Shown here: piece by piece, positions 7,041 to 12,585 of the stretch | Position numbering within the stretch: position 1 is the first letter of the stretch | Layout of the letters: each line of letters begins with the position of its first letter | Assembly: GCA_913050105.1 (NCBI GenBank) | Contig: CAJWZN010000030.1 | Span: 1 to 12,585 of the forward strand | Source: an uncultured Synechococcus sp. | GTDB lineage: Bacteria > Cyanobacteriota > Cyanobacteriia > PCC-6307 > Cyanobiaceae | Length of the DNA stretch: 12,585 nucleotides | Reading direction: 5' to 3' | The notes under the pieces: generated by a model | What the model was told of the DNA's origin: nothing | The model's database searches: none | The model's input: the letters and a program-made list of their open reading frames with translations, nothing else | Made by a program: the position numbers and the translations under genes

Positions 7041-9013
7041 GCGATGCGTGCTCGGGGCTCATCGGAGGACACATCCTGGCGCTCATCATCATTGGGGTGG
7101 AAAAAGTCGTGAATGTCCCTCGCGAGGGCCGGACCGACACCGGGTGCCTTGGCCAGAACCTCAACGGATGCCAGCTGGATTGCATCGATGGAGTGGAAGT
7201 GAGCCAGGAGGTCTTTGACACGTTTCGGCCCCAGGCCTGGAATATCGGACAAACGTGAACGTTTCATCCGCTGGCCGCGCTGCTGACGATGGAACGTCAC
7301 CGCGAAGCGATGCGCTTCGTCCCGGAGACGACGCAACAGGGCAACACCAAGTTGATCGGGCTCACTTTCGAGGGGATGACTTTCTCCAGGCAGGAAGACT
7401 TCCTCGCGCTGCTTGGCCAGGGAACACACGTTGAGATCTTCATGCAGATCCAGCTCACGCAGTGCCTCCATCACTGCGGACAACTGGCCTTTGCCACCGT
7501 CAATCATCACCACATCAGGCCAGTCGTTGAGGCCATCGGTCTGAAGGGCGCTGCCGCCCTTGTGTCGCAATGCGCCCACATCAACGCCTTCGGCTTTGGC
7601 GCGGGCCCAGCGACGAAAGCGGCGGCGCATGATTTCAGCCATCGCCATGAAATCGTCGCTGTGGCCAGCGCGGATGCTGCTACTGCGGATCTTGTACTTG
7701 CGGTAGTGCTGCTTGGCGGGCAAACCATCGATGAACACCACCTGCGAGGCGACCGCATCGCTGCCCTGGATATGACTGATGTCGTATCCCTCGATTCGAC
7801 GGGGCGGAGTGGGCAACTCAAGCAGCTGCGCCAGATCCTCAGTCGCCAGTGCCTGCTGTTCCTGACCCTGCTTGGCCCTCAGCAGTTCGAACTCGGCATT
7901 TCTCTGGAGCAGTTCGATCAGATCGGCCTTTTGCCGTTGCTTCGGGCAGTGAATCTGAACCCGTCGCTCCCGCTGCTCCGTGAGCCATTCCTCCAGAAGC
8001 GCTTGCTGAGGAAGCTGATGTTGCACCAATAGTTCAGGCGGAATTTCAACCGCATCCACCTGGCTGTAGTGCTCTTCAATCACTCTCTGGAGGATCAGGC
8101 CTGGATCAAGGCTGTCTGCATCAGCCATGTACCCAAGCCGACCCACCAGCTTTCCGGCGCGCATCTGGAACAGCTGCACCGCCGCCAATCGTTCATCACA
8201 GGCCAGTGCGACCACATCACGGCTCACCGACGAATCAGGGAGACTCATCTTCTGATCAGCCGTCAACTGATCAAGGCCCTGAAGCTGGTCGCGCACGCGA
8301 GCCGCGGATTCGAAGTCGAGCCGCTCGGCGTAGCGCTCCATCTGCTCCGCAAGCAGGTGCTGCAGTTCATCGCTGCGGCCCTGGAAAACCATGGCCACCT
8401 TGCGCAGGGTGCGGTGGTAATCCTCGGAACTGATCATCTCCTGACACACCCCTGGGCAACGACCAATGCTGTGGTTGAGGCAGGTCCTGTCCTGATGCAG
8501 CGGCCGCGGTCGCTGTCGCAGTGGGAACACTCGCTTGACCAGAAACAGCGTGCGTCGGAGAAGACCCACGTCAACGTAGGGACCGTAAAAGCGGTCCAAT
8601 GGGCTGCGAAAACGCCGGCGACGGGTGATGAAGATTCGCGGGTAGGCCTCGCTCCATGTGATGCAGAGGTAGGGATATTTCTTGTCGTCCTTCAGCAACA
8701 CGTTGAAGTGCGGCTGGTGGTTCTTGATCAGATTGGATTCAAGTGCAAGGGCCTCGGCCTCGCTGTCGGTGACGATGAATTCGATCTCGCACACCTGACG
8801 CGTCATCAATCGGATGCGCGGAGACAGATCGTGACGACTGCGGAAATAGCTGCGCACCCGGCTGCGCAGGGTCTTGGATTTGCCGACGTAGAGGATTCGA
8901 TCCTCTCCATCCCGCATCAGGTAACAACCGGGTTCAGGGGGAATGTCCTTCAGCCGACGCTCCAGCCGTTCGGGCTGAGTGAGCAGGGGCGCAGTCGGAA
9001 CAGGGTCCTCCAA
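7037..9013 (-). CDS. uvrC: UvrABC excinuclease subunit C
   Basis: Nuclease of nucleotide excision repair: after UvrA/UvrB mark a lesion it cuts the damaged strand on both sides. Domains in order: GIY-YIG nuclease (about 25-105; GCYLMRD 29-35, YVGKSKTLRSR 42-52, Glu92 in ALESNLIK); a Cys segment (CLNHSIGRCPGVC 178-190); UVR motif that binds UvrB (about 213-248); RNase H-like endonuclease (EGYDISHIQGSDA 408-420, MIDGGKGQ 503-510, AHRFAVTFHR 567-576); and a C-terminal helix-hairpin-helix pair (IPGLGPKRV 591-599, APGVGPALA 623-631). The catalytic residues of both sites appear intact, and 658 aa is normal. E. coli UvrC binds an Fe-S cluster through four Cys; the first has no counterpart here. The start is TTG at 9011-9013, with GGAGG 11 bases upstream; no in-frame ATG or GTG lies between it and the in-frame stop upstream. 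Confidence 0.98.
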   Translation of the reverse strand: MEDPVPTAPLLTQPERLERRLKDIPPEPGCYLMRDGEDRILYVGKSKTLRSRVRSYFRSRHDLSPRIRLMTRQVCEIEFIVTDSEAEALALESNLIKNHQPHFNVLLKDDKKYPYLCITWSEAYPRIFITRRRRFRSPLDRFYGPYVDVGLLRRTLFLVKRVFPLRQRPRPLHQDRTCLNHSIGRCPGVCQEMISSEDYHRTLRKVAMVFQGRSDELQHLLAEQMERYAERLDFESAARVRDQLQGLDQLTADQKMSLPDSSVSRDVVALACDERLAAVQLFQMRAGKLVGRLGYMADADSLDPGLILQRVIEEHYSQVDAVEIPPELLVQHQLPQQALLEEWLTEQRERRVQIHCPKQRQKADLIELLQRNAEFELLRAKQGQEQQALATEDLAQLLELPTPPRRIEGYDISHIQGSDAVASQVVFIDGLPAKQHYRKYKIRSSSIRAGHSDDFMAMAEIMRRRFRRWARAKAEGVDVGALRHKGGSALQTDGLNDWPDVVMIDGGKGQLSAVMEALRELDLHEDLNVCSLAKQREEVFLPGESHPLESEPDQLGVALLRRLRDEAHRFAVTFHRQQRGQRMKRSRLSDIPGLGPKRVKDLLAHFHSIDAIQLASVEVLAKAPGVGPALARDIHDFFHPNDDERQDVSSDEPRARIA

Positions 9014-9020
9014 GCTTCGA

Positions 9021-9521
9021 TCAGCCTCCGTAGTTCCAGCCTGTGCTGGACATGGTCAGAGCATCACCGTCTTCCAGCAGTCGGGCGGTTTTCACCTCTC
9101 CGACAAAAACGGTGTGATCACCGTGCTTGATCTGGCCGACAAGCTCGCACTCAACCCCTCCAACGACGTTGTCCAGCAGCGGCAATCCCAGAGGACCTTC
9201 GCTGAATGGAGCGGCGTCAAACCGACCGCCCAGACCCTTTTGCGGTTTGAAGAACACAGCAGCGAGATCCTTCTGATCCGCTTTCAGCATGTTCAGAGAG
9301 AAGCGACCTGTGCGCTCGATGATCCCGTGGCTGGTGCTGTCCGCCCGCACACCCATTACGACAAGAGGGGGATCGAATGAGCCTTGGGTCACCCAGCTAG
9401 CAGTGAAACCGTTCACTTCGTCGCCGTCCCGCACACCGCAAACGAACAGACCGTGGGGGATTTTGCGGAGAAGAACCTTTTTGGCGTCAGCGTCGAGACT
9501 CATGGGTGGAACCAATGTCAT
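9021..9521 (-). CDS. Flavin reductase-like FMN-binding split-barrel protein
   Basis: Stand-alone member of the flavin reductase-like domain family, related to the C-terminal domain of cyanobacterial flavodiiron proteins. Such proteins bind FMN/FAD and usually reduce it with NAD(P)H. Family features seen: RKIPHGLFVCGV (19-30), GFTASWVTQGSFDPPLVVMGV (38-58, the flavin-phosphate loop region), SHGIIERTGRFSLN (64-77), and a late GGVECELVGQIKHGDHTVFVGEV stretch (121-143). At 166 aa it covers the whole domain and nothing else. Two starts are possible, ATG 9521 and ATG 9503 (MSLDADAKK); the second looks more like family N-termini, and neither has a clear ribosome binding site. It appears to be the first gene of the minus-strand block, seven bases before the uvrC TTG. 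Its physiological substrate is unknown; supplying reduced flavin to the photolyase downstream is a speculative link. Confidence 0.86.
   Translation of the reverse strand: MTLVPPMSLDADAKKVLLRKIPHGLFVCGVRDGDEVNGFTASWVTQGSFDPPLVVMGVRADSTSHGIIERTGRFSLNMLKADQKDLAAVFFKPQKGLGGRFDAAPFSEGPLGLPLLDNVVGGVECELVGQIKHGDHTVFVGEVKTARLLEDGDALTMSSTGWNYGG
9025..9029 (-). promoter_or_regulatory. Ribosome binding site for the uvrC TTG start
   Basis: GGAGG on the minus strand, within the last codons of the flavin reductase-like gene, 11 bases before the TTG at 9013. The spacing is slightly long. With no in-frame ATG or GTG nearby, it supports the TTG start and translation coupled to the upstream gene. Confidence 0.55.
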
Positions 9522-9576
9522 CGGAATCTAGGGATCCAACCCCTGCATAGGATCCGCCCAGTACCCGCGTGAACGG
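9522..9576. promoter_or_regulatory. Divergent intergenic region, probable promoters for coaD and the uvrC block
   Basis: These 55 bases separate the minus-strand block from coaD and are the only divergent gap in the window, so promoters in both directions must lie here or inside the flanking genes. On the plus strand TAGGAT (9548-9553) is a fair -10 element, 23 bases before the coaD ATG, but I see no matching -35. On the minus strand TATGCA (9549-9544) with TTCACG 18 bases upstream is a weak candidate. Two GGATCC palindromes (9532-9537 and 9550-9555) flank a 12-base spacer. No convincing LexA box is seen. Confidence 0.4.
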
Positions 9577-10068
9577 ATGAGAGCGCTTTACCCGGGCAGT
9601 TTCGATCCGCTCACCAACGGGCATATGGATCTGATCGAGCGTTCCGCCGGTCTTTTCGAAGGCGTGATTGTGGCCGTTTTATCCAATCCCAACAAAAAGC
9701 CTGTTTTCAGCGTTGAACAACGCATCGCTCAGATTCAGGCCTCCACATCCCATCTGAAGGGAATTGAAGTCATCAGTTTCGATGGCCTCACGGTTCATTG
9801 CGCGGAAACCCACCAGGCCGATCTGATCCTGAGGGGCCTGCGTGCGATGAGTGATTTCGAATATGAGCTTCAGATCGCCCACACCAACCGCTCACTTGAT
9901 GAAACTCTCGAGACGGTTTTTTTAGCCACTTCCGCCCGTCACAGTTTCCTGAGCAGCTCGGTCGTTAAAGAGGTGGCCCGCTTTGGTGGAACGATCGACC
10001 ACATGGTGCCCGAAGTGGTAGCCAAGGACCTCATGAAGCTCTTTAATTCAGCTTTCCCGCAATGTTGA
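9577..10068 (+). CDS. coaD: Phosphopantetheine adenylyltransferase CoaD
   Basis: Cytoplasmic enzyme of coenzyme A synthesis that joins 4'-phosphopantetheine and ATP to give dephospho-CoA and pyrophosphate. At 163 aa it is full family length. Diagnostic motifs: YPGSFDPLTNGHMDLI (5-20) with the nucleotidyltransferase TxGH (13-16); RGLRAMSDFEYELQ (86-99), the adenine and substrate loop; and FLSSSVVKEVARFGG (124-138), the second nucleotide motif. The start ATG at 9577 places the catalytic motif at the usual distance from the N-terminus. The TGA is followed by one base and the ATG of the coiled-coil gene, so the two are very likely cotranscribed and translationally coupled. Confidence 0.98.
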   Translation: MRALYPGSFDPLTNGHMDLIERSAGLFEGVIVAVLSNPNKKPVFSVEQRIAQIQASTSHLKGIEVISFDGLTVHCAETHQADLILRGLRAMSDFEYELQIAHTNRSLDETLETVFLATSARHSFLSSSVVKEVARFGGTIDHMVPEVVAKDLMKLFNSAFPQC

Positions 10069-10069
10069 T

Positions 10070-10999
10070 ATGAGCGATATTCGCTTCGCCGTTCTCGATC
10101 AGCTGGATCAGCTGGAGGATGTCTTCCTTGAAGGAAGCCGCATCCCTTTCAGCGGCGGGCGTCTGGTCAATGAGAACGACGCGGTCGAGCTCCTTGATGC
10201 GATTCGGGAAGCGCTCCCGGGGGAGGTTGAACGTGCAGCCCAACTGTTGGAGCGTCGCGACTCGTTTATCAATACGGCGAAGCAACAGGCCGAAGAGCTT
10301 GTACAGCAGGGCAAGCGCCAGCACGAGCAACTGGTGAGCAGCGCAACGGTCCGTCAGGAGGCCGAACGCCAGGTGAATGACATGCGCGAACAGACCCGAC
10401 AACAGTGCGAAACCCTTTTAAAAACAACGCGTCAGCAGGGGGCGGCACTCGAACAGGAGATGCAGGCCAAATTGGCGCAGCAGGAGCAGCAGTTCACAGC
10501 ACGCCGCCAGCAGTTGGAGCAAGAAGCGCAGCAGCGCCGCCAGCAACTGGAACAGGAGGCCATGGAGTTCAAACGCCAGCAGGGAGAGCTGCATGAGGCC
10601 AATCGTCGACAGGCGCTTCAAGACCTCGAAACAATCCGCAGCGAGGGCCAGCGGCTGCAGAAGGAAAGTCGGGACGAGGCAGAACGGGTTCATAACGATG
10701 CACTCCAGTTCCGGCAGCAGACCCAGCAACAGTGCGAATCACTGATTCAGCGCAGTCGCCAGGAAGCCGCCAACGTTCAGGACGGAGCGAATCGTTATGC
10801 CGAACAAACCCTGGGAGAACTTGAGGGTCGGTTGAAGGAAATGGCCCAGGTGGTGATCGCAGGCCGGCAGGAGTTGGTGAAGATCCAGTCGATCCGTACC
10901 GATCAAACCAAGCCGGCTGACTCCCAGGGCAAAACGGTGTCGATCAGCCGCGCCCGACGGGCTGCCACAAGGCTGCGCTCCATGAAGGGCACTGGCTGA
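10070..10999 (+). CDS. SepIVA/DivIVA-like coiled-coil protein (309 aa)
   Basis: Residues 5-65 resemble the N-terminus of SepIVA-type DivIVA-like proteins, often labelled 'ATP synthase subunit B-like': AVLDQLDQLEDVFLEGSRIP, then LVNENDAVELLDAIREALP (32-50) and ERAAQLLERRD (54-64). This is my recollection of the family pattern, not a search. Residues about 60-270 are a nearly unbroken Gln/Glu/Arg-rich coiled coil with few prolines, including an 11-residue tandem repeat (147-157, 158-168) and two related segments around Cys113 and Cys222. The tail (271-309) is basic and probably disordered. There is no signal peptide or membrane segment. It follows coaD by one base (TGA-T-ATG) with no ribosome binding site. 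Its last 56 bases overlap the convergent dacB. A structural role in division or envelope growth is inferred; alternatives are a generic scaffold protein or a distant relative of ATPase stalk subunits. Confidence 0.85.
   Translation: MSDIRFAVLDQLDQLEDVFLEGSRIPFSGGRLVNENDAVELLDAIREALPGEVERAAQLLERRDSFINTAKQQAEELVQQGKRQHEQLVSSATVRQEAERQVNDMREQTRQQCETLLKTTRQQGAALEQEMQAKLAQQEQQFTARRQQLEQEAQQRRQQLEQEAMEFKRQQGELHEANRRQALQDLETIRSEGQRLQKESRDEAERVHNDALQFRQQTQQQCESLIQRSRQEAANVQDGANRYAEQTLGELEGRLKEMAQVVIAGRQELVKIQSIRTDQTKPADSQGKTVSISRARRAATRLRSMKGTG
10508..10573 (+). repeat. Two-copy 33-base in-frame repeat in the coiled-coil gene
   Basis: Two adjacent 33-base units (10508-10540 and 10541-10573) each begin with codons for QQLEQEA, followed by QQRR or MEFK. 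The codons differ between copies (for example ttg and ctg for Leu, gag and gaa for Glu), so the repeat is old or selected at the protein level. An 11-residue period suits an extended coiled coil. Confidence 0.6.
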
Positions 11000-12257
11000 G
11001 GCGTTGCGCCTCCTGAAGAATCGTGCCCATCACCGGTTTTGGATCCAGTGCACCATTGGCGATCATGCTGACGTAACGGGGACCGTTGGTCGTTTCGAGA
11101 ATTCCAGAAACGGCCCGGACGCCTCGAAGGGTGCCGGTCTTCCCCCAGAAACGGCCCTGCAGACTGGTGCCTCTCCAGTAGCGACGAAGGGTGCCGCGGC
11201 GCCCAGCGATAGCCATGGATGCCTGGTAATAAGCGCCCAGAGGATGCTGGGCCATGCGCCAAAGCAGAGCAGCCAACGTTCGACTCGTCACCCGATTGGC
11301 GCGGGAAAGACCACTGCCATCACGGAGGCGTAATCCCCTCATCGGCACGCCCTGGGCCTGCAACCAATGGGTGTTGGTGTGAAGTGCTCGATTGAGATCC
11401 CAGCTATCAGCCCCTTCCCTCAGAAGCACTTCTGCAGTGAAGTTGTGACTCTCGGTGTTGGCGAGGCTGAGGAGCGCATGCATCGGTGCGGACTCCTCAC
11501 TGTGAAGCAGTTGCGGTGGACGGCTGAAACGATTTCGACGCTGGCCTGCCCTGCTGTTTTCGCTGTTCACCATGACCATCTCGAACTGTCCCCCCTGCTG
11601 CCGCGCCGTTGACTGCATCACTCTCTGCAGGCGCAGTGCAGGATCCATCACCGCCATGTGAAGGGCATTGCTGGTGAGAGCCAATCGTGTGATCGGAGCG
11701 CCGTAGGCATAACTGCGATCGTCGGCAGGCCAGTCGCTGGGCCACCAGCGCTGTGGAGGTACATCCCGAAGCATCAGCCGCACCGGTTCACCTGGTGTGA
11801 CCCTGGTGCGGCTGCCACCCTGTCCGAGCGCCACCATCGCCAGGCGCTGAAGTTTTTCGATGCTCAGATCGGGATCTCCCTCACCGGTGAGTTCGAAACT
11901 CCCGTCGCCATGCCGCAGCAACTGGGTACGCAGCCGCTGGTCAGGACCCAGACGATCCAGTGCAAAAGCCGTGCTGATCAGTTTCTGATTGGACGCTGGA
12001 ATGCGGGGAAGCCAACCATTGAGATCAGCCAACAACTGACCGCGATCATCCAGAACACTGATGCTCCAGGGGGCTGTGGAACCGCCGACTGCAGCGCGAA
12101 TGGTGCGCTGCAGTTCAGGGCAAAGCGGACGCTGCAAACGACCCGGAAGTCCCTGACGTCGGACGGGGGGAGGAGGTTGCAACAACGCATCGGCCGCCCG
12201 GACAGCAGGACTGCTGACAACTGAGATGAGAGCGATGACGGTTGCAAAACGCCTCAT
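10944..12257 (-). CDS. dacB: D-alanyl-D-alanine carboxypeptidase/endopeptidase, PBP4 class (peptidase S13)
   Basis: Periplasmic serine peptidase acting on the peptide stems of peptidoglycan: it trims the terminal D-Ala and/or opens cross-links. An N-terminal signal peptide (RR, hydrophobic stretch to about 17, AVRA cleavage near Ala21-22) directs export. All three penicillin-binding motifs are present: SNQK with Ser89 nucleophile and Lys92, SHN at 270-272, and KTG at 373-375 (FWGKTGTLRG). Length is 437 aa; the stretch between SxxK and SxN (about 180 aa) is shorter than in E. coli PBP4, so the inserted domains are reduced. The mature protein has only two cysteines (46 and 423), near the two ends, which could form a disulfide. 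The ATG overlaps the stop of the upstream gene as ATGA. The 3' end overlaps the coiled-coil gene by 56 bases. Confidence 0.94.
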   Translation of the reverse strand: MRRFATVIALISVVSSPAVRAADALLQPPPPVRRQGLPGRLQRPLCPELQRTIRAAVGGSTAPWSISVLDDRGQLLADLNGWLPRIPASNQKLISTAFALDRLGPDQRLRTQLLRHGDGSFELTGEGDPDLSIEKLQRLAMVALGQGGSRTRVTPGEPVRLMLRDVPPQRWWPSDWPADDRSYAYGAPITRLALTSNALHMAVMDPALRLQRVMQSTARQQGGQFEMVMVNSENSRAGQRRNRFSRPPQLLHSEESAPMHALLSLANTESHNFTAEVLLREGADSWDLNRALHTNTHWLQAQGVPMRGLRLRDGSGLSRANRVTSRTLAALLWRMAQHPLGAYYQASMAIAGRRGTLRRYWRGTSLQGRFWGKTGTLRGVRAVSGILETTNGPRYVSMIANGALDPKPVMGTILQEAQRLSQCPSWSAALWQPVGRG

Positions 12258-12585
12258 GGAAGTTCCAAACCGCTCACAACTCCCGTGACGCGGTAAAGCA
12301 GCCCCTCCAACTCGACCGGCGTGCCGATCTTGAGTTTCGTGCCAGCCACCACAACTCCAGATGAACCGGTTTCCGCTTCAGCCTGAAGCTGGAAACGCGC
12401 ATGAATCGGTCGCCCAGCGGTCGGGTCTGAAGCCTCCACAATCGTGCCATCCGGCTGAAGATCCAGAAGAGGACGGGTGATGTCTTCCACGGCCAGCAGC
12501 TGCACCCGGCCCGCCGGCTGATTTCGGATCACAATGCTCACTGCTCCTTCCTCGCGGACTGCAGCAAAGAACGTTTCGGGCTGAT
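12254..12585 (-). CDS. DUF4330-like protein, N-terminus outside the window
   Basis: C-terminal ~110 residues of a protein resembling cyanobacterial DUF4330 proteins, as I remember them. Matching features are IVIRNQPAGRV near 12500-12535, a LQPDGTIVEASDP stretch, and the closing KLKIGTPVELEG with YRVTGVV. Family members usually have one N-terminal transmembrane helix and then this domain; the helix part would lie beyond the window. The frame is open to the right edge, reading PETFFAAVREEGAVS before the conserved block, which fits the family. A GTG at 12539-12541 is therefore probably internal, even though AGGAAGGAG precedes it. Function unknown. The ATGA overlap with dacB (12254-12257) suggests coupled translation, and an envelope-related role is a plausible inference from that alone. 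Confidence 0.75.
   Translation of the reverse strand, partial: QPETFFAAVREEGAVSIVIRNQPAGRVQLLAVEDITRPLLDLQPDGTIVEASDPTAGRPIHARFQLQAEAETGSSGVVVAGTKLKIGTPVELEGLLYRVTGVVSGLELP

Noticed and set aside
8069..9130. 353-codon open frame on the plus strand
   Set aside because: It mirrors uvrC, whose catalytic motifs fix the coding strand. No family features are seen in it. Similar shadows at 7289-8032 and 5600-6358 were dropped for the same reason.
9560..9574. Possible LexA (SOS) box containing AGTAC and GAAC half-sites upstream of coaD
   Set aside because: Spacing and second half-site do not match the cyanobacterial pattern (GTAC, four bases, GTWC); only one good half-site is present.
12254..12541. 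A complete 95-aa gene starting at GTG 12541, with a preceding gene ending in a GTGA overlap
   Set aside because: The upstream in-frame residues (PETFFAAVREEGAVS) continue into the conserved block as expected for DUF4330 proteins, so the GTG is most likely internal and the gene is cut by the window end.
1..12585. Mobile element, CRISPR array, phage island or defence system
   Set aside because: No transposase, integrase, repeat-spacer pattern, terminal inverted repeats, tRNA attachment site or compositional break was seen; almost all genes belong to housekeeping or cyanobacterial core families.

Overview
The window looks like core chromosome of a marine picocyanobacterium, most likely Synechococcus. 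This is inferred from the protein types (a cyanobacterial HemJ, a CobN-type chelatase, a DUF4330-like protein, a cyanobacterial-style UvrC), from the moderately high GC content, and from the very tight gene packing. I see no tRNA, rRNA, insertion sequence, CRISPR array, phage gene or disrupted gene. Every base lies in or within about 60 bases of a gene, so there is no gene-free stretch over 300 bases.

Layout from left to right: (1) 1-3432, plus strand: the C-terminal ~1143 codons of cobN, cut by the window start. (2) 3422-9521, minus strand: seven collinear genes, read right to left as flavin reductase-like protein, uvrC, a small exported Cys-containing protein, a PhrB-type photolyase/cryptochrome, hemJ, a PHP-domain phosphoesterase and a 183-aa soluble unknown. 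Gaps are 7, -4, 1, 35, 1 and 27 bases, so this could be one operon or two or three overlapping ones. (3) 9522-9576: a 55-bp divergent intergenic region, the only obvious place for promoters. (4) 9577-10999, plus strand: coaD and, one base after its stop, a long coiled-coil protein whose N-terminus resembles the DivIVA-like SepIVA family. (5) 10944-12585, minus strand: a DUF4330-like protein cut by the window end, coupled by an ATGA overlap to dacB (PBP4-class D-Ala-D-Ala carboxypeptidase).

How the genes work together: the minus-strand block groups two DNA repair routes, nucleotide excision (UvrC) and flavin-dependent photorepair (PhrB-like), with a flavin reductase-like protein and the protoporphyrinogen oxidase HemJ. 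This fits a light- and UV-exposed phototroph. The coaD/coiled-coil pair and the DUF4330/dacB pair concern coenzyme A synthesis and probably cell envelope or division.

The points most worth a second look are: the PhrB-type enzyme has lost three of the four cysteines that hold the Fe-S cluster in its family; the neighbouring UvrC also lacks one of the four Fe-S cysteines known from E. coli; a SepIVA/DivIVA-like protein sits next to coaD; and a small exported four-cysteine protein is wedged between uvrC and the photolyase gene. I found no sign of a wholly new multi-gene system.
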